Source: an uncultured Hungatella sp. (GTDB lineage: Bacteria; Bacillota; Clostridia; Lachnospirales; Lachnospiraceae). Taken from it: a stretch of DNA of 5,999 nucleotides. Location of the stretch: the NCBI GenBank assembly GCA_959018155.1, contig CAUEKH010000172.1:1-5999 (forward strand). The letters run 5' to 3'. The first letter of the stretch is position 1. Every line of letters starts with the position of its first letter. A model generated the notes under the pieces. It was not told where the DNA came from and made no database searches. It saw nothing but the letters and a program-made list of their open reading frames with translations. Below, piece after piece: positions 1 through 5,947 of the stretch. The position numbers and the translations under genes are program-made.

Positions 1-2266
1 CATTCTTATATACAATTGGCTTCTGGTTGTAACAGTTGCTCTGGTTGCTTCTCTTGAATTTTGTTAAATGGTATACGTCTCTGCCGCCATCGGAATCTCT
101 TCTGATGATGATCTCATTGGAAGCGGAACGCTCTACCACGCCGGCATTGCGCGCTACGACGCAGACACCGGAGTCGACGGCTGCCTTGGCTTCCATACCG
201 GTTCCTACAACAGGGGCCTCGGTAGTCAGAAGCGGAACGGCCTGACGCTGCATGTTGGAACCCATCAGCGCACGGTTGGCATCGTCGTTCTCCAGGAAAG
301 GAATCATGGCAGTCGCCACGGAGAATACCATCTTCGGGGAAACGTCCATCAGATCGATGCTCTTTCTCTGGAACTCGGATGTCTCCTCACGGAAACGTCC
401 GGAAATATTCTTATGGATGAAGTGGCCATCTTCGTCCAACGGCTCATTCGCCTGTGCGACAACGAAATTGTCTTCTTCATCAGCGGTTAAATAGATAACC
501 TCATCCGTAACTCTCGGGTTATTCGGCTCTGATTTATCTACCACACGGTACGGCGCCTCCACGAATCCGTACTGATTCACTCTCGCGTACGTTGCGAGGG
601 AGTTGATCAGACCGATGTTGGGACCTTCAGGGGTCTCAATCGGGCACATACGTCCGTAATGGGTGTAGTGAACGTCTCGAACCTCGAATCCGGCACGATC
701 TCTTGACAGACCGCCAGGTCCTAAGGCTGATAAACGTCTCTTGTGGGTCAGCTCAGCCAGCGGGTTGTTCTGATCCATGAACTGGGACAGCTGGGAACTT
801 CCGAAGAATTCCTTCACAGCCGCAGTTACCGGTTTGATATTAATTAAGGACTGGGGAGTGATTCCCTCCATATCCTGAGTTGTCATTCTCTCGCGTACCA
901 CACGCTCCATTCTGGAAAGACCGATCCGGTACTGGTTCTGGAGAAGTTCTCCGACCGCACGGATTCTACGGTTTCCTAAATGGTCGATATCATCGGCGTT
1001 ACCGACAGACTGCTCTAAATGCATGTTGTAGTTGATGGATGCAATGATATCTTCCTTTGTGATATGCTTCGGAATCAGTTCACTTAAATTCCTGTGAATC
1101 GCGTTCTTTAATTCTTCTTCGTCTTCCGTGCCAACATCTGCCAGAATTTTTTCAAGGACCGGATAGAATACTAACTCTGTAACACCGGCTTCCTTCGGGT
1201 CGAAGGAAACATAGGCAGACAAATCTACCATTAAGTTGGACAGCACCTTCTGGTTGCGCTCAACGCCCTCTACCATAACATAAGGAACAGCCGCGTTCTG
1301 GATATCAACTGCCATCTGCTTGTCTACGGTCGCGCCGGCTTCCGCCAGGATCTCACCGGTTGTGGTATCTACTACATCCTCGGCGAGCACGTGGCCTACG
1401 ATACGGTTCTTGAAATGAAGTTTTTTATTGAATTTATATCTACCGACCTTTGCAAGATCATATCTTCTCGGGTCAAAGAACATGCTGTTTAACAAGCTTT
1501 CTGCACTATCAACAGATAAAGGTTCACCTGGGCGGATCTTCTTATATAACTCTAATAAACCATCCTGGTAATTATCGGATGTATCCTTACCAAAGCTGGC
1601 CAACAGTTTCGGCTCCTCGCCAAACAAGTCGATGATTTCGGCATTCGTACCAAAACCAAGGGCGCGGATCAGCACGGTGACCGGAACCTTTCTTGTTCTG
1701 TCTACACGTACATAGAAAATGTCGTTGGAGTCAGTCTCATACTCCAGCCACGCGCCACGGTTCGGGATCACGGTACAGGTATATAATTCCTTACCTACTT
1801 TGTCGTGTCCGACGCCGTAATAGATACCCGGAGAACGTACAAGCTGGCTTACGATAACACGTTCGGCACCGTTAATCACGAAGGATCCGGTATCTGTCAT
1901 AAGAGGAAGATCACCCATGAAAATCTCATGTTCATTAATCTCGTCTTTATCCTTATTGCAAAGTCTGACCTTTACTTTTAAAGGCGCCGCGTATGTCGCG
2001 TCTCTTTCTTTGCATTCTTCGATAGTATACTTTATGTCGTCTTTACATAATGTAAAGTCAACAAACTCCAGGCTTAAATGTCCCGCAAAGTCTGCAATCG
2101 GAGAGATATCTTCAAAGACTTCCTTTAATCCCTCATCAAGGAACCACTGGTAGGAATTCTTCTGAATTTCAATCAGATTCGGCATCTCAAGCACTTCTTT
2201 TTGTCTTGAGAAACTCATTCTCAGGCTTTTACCGGCTGGGACCGGACGCATTCTGCTTTTCTCCAT
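1..2266 (-). CDS. rpoB: DNA-directed RNA polymerase subunit beta, N-terminal ~755 residues (partial, runs off left edge)
   Basis: This is the beta subunit of the core RNA polymerase, which forms one side of the active-site cleft and the rifampicin pocket. The reverse-strand frame stays open from ATG 2266 to the window edge, giving 755 complete codons plus one base; full-length beta is roughly 1200-1300 residues, so about 60% is present. Recognisable blocks in order are [17 protein letters not shown] near the N-terminus, the beta-lobe segment [20 protein letters not shown], the rifampicin region [16 protein letters not shown] with [14 protein letters not shown], and [16 protein letters not shown]. 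The start is supported by AGGGGTG at 2275-2281, 8 nt upstream. No frameshift or internal stop is seen. The gene upstream is transcribed divergently, so rpoB does not directly follow rplL here and has its own promoter in the intergenic region. Identity is certain. Confidence 0.99.
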   Translation of the reverse strand, partial: MEKSRMRPVPAGKSLRMSFSRQKEVLEMPNLIEIQKNSYQWFLDEGLKEVFEDISPIADFAGHLSLEFVDFTLCKDDIKYTIEECKERDATYAAPLKVKVRLCNKDKDEINEHEIFMGDLPLMTDTGSFVINGAERVIVSQLVRSPGIYYGVGHDKVGKELYTCTVIPNRGAWLEYETDSNDIFYVRVDRTRKVPVTVLIRALGFGTNAEIIDLFGEEPKLLASFGKDTSDNYQDGLLELYKKIRPGEPLSVDSAESLLNSMFFDPRRYDLAKVGRYKFNKKLHFKNRIVGHVLAEDVVDTTTGEILAEAGATVDKQMAVDIQNAAVPYVMVEGVERNQKVLSNLMVDLSAYVSFDPKEAGVTELVFYPVLEKILADVGTEDEEELKNAIHRNLSELIPKHITKEDIIASINYNMHLEQSVGNADDIDHLGNRRIRAVGELLQNQYRIGLSRMERVVRERMTTQDMEGITPQSLINIKPVTAAVKEFFGSSQLSQFMDQNNPLAELTHKRRLSALGPGGLSRDRAGFEVRDVHYTHYGRMCPIETPEGPNIGLINSLATYARVNQYGFVEAPYRVVDKSEPNNPRVTDEVIYLTADEEDNFVVAQANEPLDEDGHFIHKNISGRFREETSEFQRKSIDLMDVSPKMVFSVATAMIPFLENDDANRALMGSNMQRQAVPLLTTEAPVVGTGMEAKAAVDSGVCVVARNAGVVERSASNEIIIRRDSDGGRDVYHLTKFKRSNQSNCYNQKPIVYKN
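719..802 (-). other. rpoB: Rifampicin-resistance-determining region of rpoB, sensitive-type residues
   Basis: Codons 489-516 align without gaps to E. coli RpoB 507-534. The three positions most often changed in resistant isolates carry the sensitive residues: Asp498 (E. coli D516), His508 (H526) and Ser513 (S531). The nearby [13 protein letters not shown] block, which covers the second resistance cluster, is also canonical. Seen in the translation; the prediction of rifampicin sensitivity follows from established RpoB knowledge and says nothing about other mechanisms such as efflux or drug modification. Confidence 0.85.
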
Positions 2267-2274
2267 TGACGTTT

Positions 2275-2281
2275 CACCCCT
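2275..2281 (-). promoter_or_regulatory. Shine-Dalgarno of rpoB
   Basis: Minus-strand AGGGGTG, 8 nt before ATG 2266. It resembles the ideal AGGAGGTG with one A missing, and it fixes the rpoB start codon. Confidence 0.75.
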
Positions 2282-2308
2282 GTTTTCTTTCTACTTGATT
2301 CTGTTTTT

Positions 2309-2340
2309 GGGCATAAATGTCCCTAAAGGCACATGATGCC
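2309..2340 (-). other. Two small inverted repeats in the rpoB 5' leader
   Basis: Within the predicted rpoB leader, two short stems sit in tandem: GGCA/TGCC around a 5-nt loop (2328-2340), and a GGG-A-CA / TG-CCC stem with a one-base bulge and TTTA loop (2309-2323). Both lie between the promoter and the Shine-Dalgarno. They are short and neither is followed by a U-tract, so they do not look like an attenuator. They may protect the 5' end or be chance. I recognise no known riboswitch or leader family. Confidence 0.3.
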
Positions 2341-2357
2341 ACAATAGTGCACATTCC

Positions 2358-2386
2358 ATAATATCATGGTGTTGTCAAGATGTCAA
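2358..2386 (-). promoter_or_regulatory. Sigma-A-type promoter for rpoB
   Basis: Read on the minus strand there is a perfect -35 TTGACA (2381-2386), a 17-bp spacer and a -10 TATTAT (2358-2363, 5 of 6 to consensus). The -10 is preceded by TG one base upstream, an extended -10. Transcription would start near 2351, giving an rpoB leader of roughly 85 nt. A second TTGACA lies at 2373-2378 inside the spacer but is only 9 bp from this -10, so it cannot pair with it. Start site not proven. Confidence 0.8.
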
Positions 2387-2397
2387 GGATTTTTTGC

Positions 2398-2426
2398 TTG
2401 CACTTTAAAAAAAGAAATGATATACT
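2398..2426 (+). promoter_or_regulatory. Sigma-A-type promoter for the 2477 gene
   Basis: TATACT (2421-2426, 5 of 6 to the -10 consensus) is preceded by TG one base upstream, making an extended -10 (TGATATACT). A weak -35, TTGCAC (2398-2403), lies exactly 17 bp upstream. Transcription would begin near 2433, giving a leader of about 44 nt. A second TATACT at 2446-2451 has no acceptable -35. This -35 is only 11 bp from the -35 of the divergent rpoB promoter. Confidence 0.7.
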
Positions 2427-2463
2427 ATTACAGATAGACTTTATTTATACTATATGAACTATT

Positions 2464-2468
2464 GGAGG
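2464..2468 (+). promoter_or_regulatory. Shine-Dalgarno that sets the GTG 2477 start
   Basis: GGAGG, 8 nt before GTG 2477. A longer in-frame reading could start at TTG 2462, but that codon overlaps this site and has no ribosome-binding site of its own, so GTG is preferred. Confidence 0.8.
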
Positions 2469-2476
2469 TATTCCCC

Positions 2477-2974
2477 GTGAACACATTTCTAAACGTAGTA
2501 CTCGTAATTTTGCTTATTGTGGTCGTTGCGCTGGTGGTCCTTTACTTTCTCGGAAGGAAGCTGGAAAAACGGCAGGTAGAACAACAGCAGGCTTTAGAAG
2601 CGGCAGCTCAGACCGTCTCCATGCTGGTCATTGATAAGAAAAAGATGAAGTTGAAGGATGCAGGACTTCCCAAGATCGTTTACGAGCAGACGCCAAAGTA
2701 TATGCGCCGTGCAAAAGTCCCGATTGTCAAAGCCAAGATTGGTCCAAAGGTGATGACACTGATTGCGGATGCCAAGGTATTTGAAGTACTTCCTGTCAAG
2801 ACGGAAGCCAAGGTTGTGGTAAGCGGTATCTACATAACCGAGATTAAGAGTGTGCGCGGCGGAGCCGTTCCGGCAGCACCGAAGAAAAAGAAATTTATGG
2901 ACAGGTTTAAAAAAAATAAGACAGAAAAAACTGCTGGAAAAAACAGCAGCGCAGAAAAAGGAAAGAAAAAGTAG
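2477..2974 (+). CDS. Uncharacterised membrane-anchored protein with lysine-rich C-terminal tail
   Basis: A 165-aa protein starting at GTG 2477. I do not recognise a named family, although the central block resembles hypothetical proteins I associate with Lachnospiraceae (recollection, not a search). Visible parts are: one transmembrane helix at about residues 4-25 (VVLVILLIVVVALVVLYFL); a positive flank (R27, K28, K31, R32) that favours a cytoplasmic C-terminus; a short Gln/Ala/Glu-rich helix (33-47); a compact central domain (about 48-126) with the segments GLPKIVYEQTPKY, KVPIVKAKIGPKVMTLIAD and EAKVVVSGIYI, probably beta-rich; and a tail (136-165) in which 13 of 30 residues are lysine. There are no cysteines and no catalytic motif. 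It lies divergent from rpoB, has its own promoter and ends at a terminator, so it may form a single-gene unit. The basic tail could contact acidic lipid, RNA or DNA; that is inference only. Confidence 0.85.
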   Translation: MNTFLNVVLVILLIVVVALVVLYFLGRKLEKRQVEQQQALEAAAQTVSMLVIDKKKMKLKDAGLPKIVYEQTPKYMRRAKVPIVKAKIGPKVMTLIADAKVFEVLPVKTEAKVVVSGIYITEIKSVRGGAVPAAPKKKKFMDRFKKNKTEKTAGKNSSAEKGKKK

Positions 2975-2999
2975 TATTTTGCGGCAGCATTTTCATATC

Positions 3000-3036
3000 A
3001 ACCGGCTTCGGACAGGCAGTTCGGGCCGGTTTTTTT
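3000..3036 (+). terminator. Rho-independent terminator after the 2477 gene, directly upstream of the SIMPL gene
   Basis: A 7-bp GC-rich stem AACCGGC (3000-3006) / GCCGGTT (3025-3031) with an 18-nt loop runs into a T-tract ending at 3036. It lies 25 bp past the stop codon of the 2477 gene and only 19 bp before ATG 3056, leaving space for a Shine-Dalgarno but not a promoter. It is either a leaky terminator that tunes SIMPL expression or the end of the upstream unit. Confidence 0.8.
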
Positions 3037-3055
3037 CAAAGAGAGGAGTTTTTAT

Positions 3056-3808
3056 ATGTTGAAAGAGTATAAGTCCATCATCATTTCCATCATTGCCGGA
3101 ATCACCGCCATCATCTGCTTTACTATCGCGGCCGGAAGCCTTACAGGCTTTAAACAGCTTTCCAAAAGCAATGGCTTTAATGCTACCGGCTCGGCCAGCA
3201 GGGACTTCATATCAGACTTAATTGTATGGAGGGGACAGTTCAGCGTAACAGGAGCCACTACAAAAGAGGCCTACGCAAGCATTAAGAAGAATTCTGATAT
3301 CATACGGCAGTATCTCTACGACAACGGAGTTACCGATGAGGAGATGACTTTCTTCTCCGTCGATATCTATAAGAAAACGAAAAACGTCTACAACGACGAG
3401 GGCTATGTTATTGACGAGGTATCTGACGGCTATGAATTAAGCCAGCAGTTTGCGGTCTCCTCCTATGAGGTGGACAAGATTGAAACCATTTCCAGGGATA
3501 TTACCAAGCTTATTGATTCAGGAGTAGAACTGGTTTCCGACTCCCCTGAGTATTACTACACGAAGCTCGATGAACTGAAGCTGGAGTTGATCGAGGAGGC
3601 GACCATGAATGCACGCCAGAGAATCGATATCCTGGCAAAGAACTCCGGCTCAAAGGTCGGGGATCTCTTAAGCGCCAATTTAGGTGTTTTCCAGATCACC
3701 GGGCAGAACTCCGATTCTGACGAATACAGCTACGGCGGCGCATTTAACACCACCTCCAAGGGAAAGACTGCTTCTATTACAGTGAAGCTGAATTACACGG
3801 TAAAATAA
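3056..3808 (+). CDS. SIMPL (DUF541, YggE-like) domain protein, membrane-anchored
   Basis: A 250-aa protein with one hydrophobic segment at about residues 7-27, then a SIMPL/DUF541 domain filling about 41-249. Family hallmarks are the opening strand GFNATGSASRDFISDLIVW (41-58); the helix-strand pattern ending in VTDEEMTFFSVDIY; and the conserved helix ATMNARQRIDILAKNSGSKV (182-201) followed by GD and a strand. The closing strand ASITVKLNYTV is typical. The single cysteine (C21) lies in the hydrophobic segment without a proper lipobox, so an uncleaved anchor or ordinary signal peptide fits better than a lipoprotein. The bulk should lie outside the membrane. SIMPL proteins are periplasmic or surface proteins, some linked to oxidative stress or forming oligomeric channels; the biochemical role is unclear. 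AGGAG at 3044-3048 sits 7 nt before the ATG. No promoter was found in the 81-bp gap. Confidence 0.9.
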   Translation: MLKEYKSIIISIIAGITAIICFTIAAGSLTGFKQLSKSNGFNATGSASRDFISDLIVWRGQFSVTGATTKEAYASIKKNSDIIRQYLYDNGVTDEEMTFFSVDIYKKTKNVYNDEGYVIDEVSDGYELSQQFAVSSYEVDKIETISRDITKLIDSGVELVSDSPEYYYTKLDELKLELIEEATMNARQRIDILAKNSGSKVGDLLSANLGVFQITGQNSDSDEYSYGGAFNTTSKGKTASITVKLNYTVK

Positions 3809-3830
3809 CAGAATCCCGGTTATCTGCTTT

Positions 3831-3868
3831 GGCTGATATTCATTTACGACAGCAAATGAATATCAGCC
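3831..3868. repeat. Perfect 15-bp inverted repeat between the convergent SIMPL and DUF1934 genes
   Basis: Left arm GGCTGATATTCATTT (3831-3845), 8-nt loop (3846-3853), right arm AAATGAATATCAGCC (3854-3868), with no mismatch. The minus-strand stop codon (TAA at 3844-3846) of the DUF1934 gene straddles the left arm/loop junction, so the right arm is coding sequence for its last residues. It starts 22 bp past the SIMPL stop. It can form a strong hairpin in transcripts from either strand and probably marks both 3' ends. There is no U-tract on either side, so it is not a textbook intrinsic terminator. Confidence 0.85.
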
Positions 3869-4290
3869 GTGGACTTCGAATGGATATCCAGCATAATGCT
3901 GCAGTCTGACACGTGTTCATAATTGATATCCAGGGAATAGGCCACCTGAACCTTTAAGCTGTCCTCTGTCTCATGAATGAAAATATCGTTGGTGTTGATG
4001 CCGATCATCATCTCCCCGAACGGTGTCGCATAGCACGATAAGTTCTTTTTGTCCTTCTCAAATGTCATATGGACGCTGGTGCTTCCGCGCTTGATAATAT
4101 CCATTCCCTCCGGCCGGATCTTAATTGTATTCTTAATCACACTTTCAGAGCCTTCCTCCACCTCTTCATAGAGTATGTAGTGATTTCCATTTTTCAGGAA
4201 ATAGTCCCCGGCCGTGATCATCTCTATCTTATTGCTGTCGCCATCCGCAAACTGGGTTCCGCTGACAGTAATCAGTACATCTCTTGTCAT
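3844..4290 (-). CDS. DUF1934 family protein, YwiB-like beta-barrel
   Basis: A 148-aa soluble protein with no signal peptide or membrane helix. It opens MTRDVLITVSGTQ and alternates short strands with acidic turns: EMITAGDYFLKNGNHYILYEE, TIKIRPEGMDIIKRGS, SVHMTFEKDKKN, TPFGEMMIGINTNDI, VQVAYSLDINYEHVSDCSI. This pattern matches DUF1934, whose B. subtilis member is YwiB, predicted to have a lipocalin/calycin-like barrel; the molecular function is unknown. The length fits the family. The start codon lies 2 nt after the murI stop, and its Shine-Dalgarno is inside the last codons of murI, so the two are cotranscribed and probably translationally coupled. The 3' end enters the 15-bp inverted repeat. 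Family assignment is by recognised pattern, without a search. Confidence 0.85.
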   Translation of the reverse strand: MTRDVLITVSGTQFADGDSNKIEMITAGDYFLKNGNHYILYEEVEEGSESVIKNTIKIRPEGMDIIKRGSTSVHMTFEKDKKNLSCYATPFGEMMIGINTNDIFIHETEDSLKVQVAYSLDINYEHVSDCSIMLDIHSKSTADIHLLS

Positions 4291-4292
4291 AT

Positions 4293-5111
4293 TTAAAACT
4301 CCTCTATATTTATCTGCTTCGTCTCCTTCACCTGCTCCGGCAGGATCGAGGCGGCAAAATCCGTAAATTTCTCTGCTAAGTCACTGACGTAAAAATGGTA
4401 TTTTTCTTCTCCGGTCCGCGTATCCTCCCGCAGAAGGTTCTTTTCTTCCAGGATCTGTTTCAATTCCAGCGCTGTCTCATATGCCGGGTTTACAAGCGTC
4501 ACATCCGGTCCCATCAGCCGGCCGATGGTGGAACGCAGCAGCGGATAGTGCGTGCAGCCCAGCACCAGGGTATCAATATACTTGCCCTTCAGTTCACTTA
4601 AATAGCGGGAGGCGATCTCATCTGTGACTGAATCGTGGAACAGCCCCTCCTCCACCAGCGGCACGAGTAAGGGACACGGCTTACCTGTCACCTCAATGTC
4701 GGAACGCATCTCCTTCATGACTTTTGTATACACACCGCTCTGGATCGTTCCGGCGGTTCCTATAATCCCGATTTTCCCGTTCTTCGTGGCCTCCACGGCG
4801 GTCTTGGATCCGGCATGGACCACGCCGATAATGGGGATCTCCAGTTCTTTTTCTACCGTCTCCAGCGCATGGGCTGTGGCCGTATTGCAGGCAATCACAA
4901 TCGCCTTCACATCCTGCGTCAGCAAAAAACGGATAATCTGTTTCGTATAGCGAATAACTGTTGTTTTCGACTTGTTACCGTAAGGAAGCCTGGCCGTGTC
5001 TCCGAAGTAGACGAGATGCTCATCCGGCATCTGCCTCATAATCTCCCGCGCGACTGTCAGGCCGCCGACACCCGAATCAAATACCCCGATGGGGGAATTC
5101 CTGTCTGCCAT
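4293..5111 (-). CDS. murI: Glutamate racemase
   Basis: A 272-aa cytoplasmic enzyme that interconverts L- and D-glutamate without a cofactor, supplying D-Glu for the second residue of the peptidoglycan stem peptide. Signature motifs are all present: PIGVFDSGVGGLTV (7-20, with Asp12 and Ser13), YFGDTARLPYG (35-45), IACNTATAHAL (73-83) with catalytic Cys75, and LVLGCTHYPLL (182-192) with catalytic Cys186 and His188. Both catalytic cysteines are intact, which separates it from aspartate racemases only in combination with the overall match, and that match is strong. Length is normal. GGAG lies 7 nt before ATG 5111. It is the first gene of a two-gene unit with the DUF1934 gene and has its own strong promoter divergent from spoIIR. 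Confidence 0.98.
   Translation of the reverse strand: MADRNSPIGVFDSGVGGLTVAREIMRQMPDEHLVYFGDTARLPYGNKSKTTVIRYTKQIIRFLLTQDVKAIVIACNTATAHALETVEKELEIPIIGVVHAGSKTAVEATKNGKIGIIGTAGTIQSGVYTKVMKEMRSDIEVTGKPCPLLVPLVEEGLFHDSVTDEIASRYLSELKGKYIDTLVLGCTHYPLLRSTIGRLMGPDVTLVNPAYETALELKQILEEKNLLREDTRTGEEKYHFYVSDLAEKFTDFAASILPEQVKETKQINIEEF
4297..4306 (-). promoter_or_regulatory. Shine-Dalgarno of the DUF1934 gene embedded in the end of murI
   Basis: The last sense codons of murI (Glu-Glu-Phe) contain GAGGAG on the minus strand, 8 nt before ATG 4290, with the murI TAA lying between them. A ribosome finishing murI therefore stops on top of the next initiation site, an arrangement typical of translational coupling. 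Confidence 0.8.
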
Positions 5112-5144
5112 GTTTTTACTCCTTTTTTATTTTACAGTGTTTAT

Positions 5145-5172
5145 ATTATAGCACATATGGTTACAATTACAA
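5145..5172 (-). promoter_or_regulatory. Sigma-A-type promoter for murI
   Basis: On the minus strand a perfect -10 TATAAT (5145-5150) is preceded by TG one base upstream (extended -10). A partial -35 TTGTAA (5167-5172, 4 of 6) lies 16 bp upstream. The predicted start near 5138 gives a leader of only about 27 nt, with AAAAAAGGAG as its ribosome-binding region. Confidence 0.75.
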
Positions 5173-5244
5173 CAAGCAGATTTTCCTGGGAAACGATAAC
5201 CTGCACGCTCTGCGCACAGGTCACCGTCTTCAATAAAAGGAGAA

Positions 5245-5249
5245 GGGAG
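5245..5249 (+). promoter_or_regulatory. Shine-Dalgarno supporting the GTG 5260 start of spoIIR
   Basis: GGGAG ends 10 nt before GTG 5260. A second SD-like GGAG at 5239-5242 is too far from this GTG and has no start codon at a suitable distance, so GTG 5260 is the best initiation site. Confidence 0.6.
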
Positions 5250-5259
5250 TAATCGTAAC

Positions 5260-5910
5260 GTGAAACGAAAACGAGATTTATATTTGTGTATTACATGCCT
5301 GCTGCTGGCCTTTCTTTTTACTATGGCCGCAAACAGAGCAAATGACGAAGCCATGGCCGCCCGGATTGCGCCGGAAATCCTGCGTTTTCACGTGCTGGCA
5401 AACAGTGACTCAAAAGCGGATCAGCAGCTGAAGCTGGAGGTGCGGACCCTGCTTCTCGATTCCATCTATGAAGATCTGGGTGAAAATGCCACTCTGGACG
5501 AGACTGAGAAGTATGTGGAAATGAACCGCGCCCGCCTGGAACAGGAAGCGGAAGATTACATGAAATCACAGGGATACGATTATCCCGCACATATGGAGGT
5601 AACCGACTGTTACTTTCCGACGAAGACGTATGGAGATATGGTTTTCCCCTGCGGTACCTATGAAGCCGTGAGAGTGGAAATTGGCAGCGGCAAAGGACAC
5701 AACTGGTGGTGCGTGCTCTATCCGCCGCTGTGTTTTGTAGATTCCACTTACGCCGTCGTGCCGGATAAGTCGAAATCACTGCTCGAAGCATCACTGGATG
5801 CAGCCGACTATCAGGCCATTTGCAGAGAAGACAGCGGCAGAACAATCCATGTGAAGTTCAAAATGATTGAGATGTTGAAAAATCGAGAGCAGCTGGAATC
5901 TGCTCAGTAA
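5260..5910 (+). CDS. spoIIR: Stage II sporulation protein R
   Basis: A 216-aa secreted signalling protein. In the Bacillus paradigm it is made in the forespore under sigma-F, crosses into the intermembrane space and activates the protease SpoIIGA, which processes pro-sigma-E in the mother cell. Seen here: a basic N-terminus (KRKR), a hydrophobic signal segment (about 7-24), the family motif RFHVLANSDS (42-51) with LKLEVRTLLLD following, then the C-terminal core with YFPTKTYGDMVFPCGTYEA (118-136), and VEIGSGKGHNWWCVLYPP (139-156) followed by LCFVD. Cys151 and Cys158 lie in the conserved NWWC...LC block. Length is close to the ~224 aa of B. subtilis SpoIIR. The start is GTG. It is divergent from murI and followed by a strong hairpin, so it is probably monocistronic. 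Its presence marks the host as an endospore former. Confidence 0.96.
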   Translation: MKRKRDLYLCITCLLLAFLFTMAANRANDEAMAARIAPEILRFHVLANSDSKADQQLKLEVRTLLLDSIYEDLGENATLDETEKYVEMNRARLEQEAEDYMKSQGYDYPAHMEVTDCYFPTKTYGDMVFPCGTYEAVRVEIGSGKGHNWWCVLYPPLCFVDSTYAVVPDKSKSLLEASLDAADYQAICREDSGRTIHVKFKMIEMLKNREQLESAQ

Positions 5911-5932
5911 TTTAAAGTTACTTTCGTAAATG

Positions 5933-5942
5933 CTCTTAAGAG
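5933..5942. repeat. 10-bp palindrome between spoIIR and its terminator
   Basis: CTCTTAAGAG is a perfect self-complementary decamer just before the terminator hairpin. It could be a protein-binding site for a gene beyond the window, or chance; a small AAAGT-T-ACTTT inverted repeat (5914-5924) lies next to it. Confidence 0.3.
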
Positions 5943-5947
5943 AAATT

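Noticed and set aside
68..490. Plus-strand reading frame of 140 aa over rpoB
   Set aside because: It is antisense to conserved rpoB sequence and has no Shine-Dalgarno or family resemblance.
2462..2476. TTG 2462 as an earlier start for the 2477 gene
   Set aside because: The codon overlaps the GGAGG site that serves GTG 2477 and would add five residues without its own ribosome-binding site.
2898..2920. Possible promoter for the SIMPL gene inside the end of the 2477 gene (TGGACA box)
   Set aside because: The -35-like box is good, but no acceptable -10 exists at 16-18 bp, and the terminator at 3000-3036 would block it.
2931..2949. Hairpin CTGCTG / CAGCAG with 7-nt loop inside the lysine-rich tail
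   Set aside because: It is short, lies in coding sequence, lacks a U-tract and is plausibly a by-product of Ala/Gly/Ser codons between lysine codons.
3052..3258. Minus-strand 68-aa reading frame over the start of the SIMPL gene
   Set aside because: Antisense to a supported coding region, with no ribosome-binding site or family match.
4069..4296. Plus-strand reading frames over the DUF1934 and murI genes
   Set aside because: Both underlying minus-strand genes have family motifs, good start sites and coupling; the opposite frames are shadows.
5189..5198. Possible sigma-F -10 element for spoIIR (GGAAACGATA)
   Set aside because: It partly fits the GGNNANANTR pattern known from Bacillus, but one key A is missing and no GYATA-like -35 lies about 15 bp upstream. 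Sigma-F control of spoIIR is expected from the family, but this site is not good enough to annotate.
5321..5845. Long minus-strand reading frame (174 aa) opposite spoIIR
   Set aside because: It lies antisense inside spoIIR, which has clear family motifs. The translation is rich in Arg, Ser, Pro and Cys with no recognisable domain, as expected for a shadow frame.
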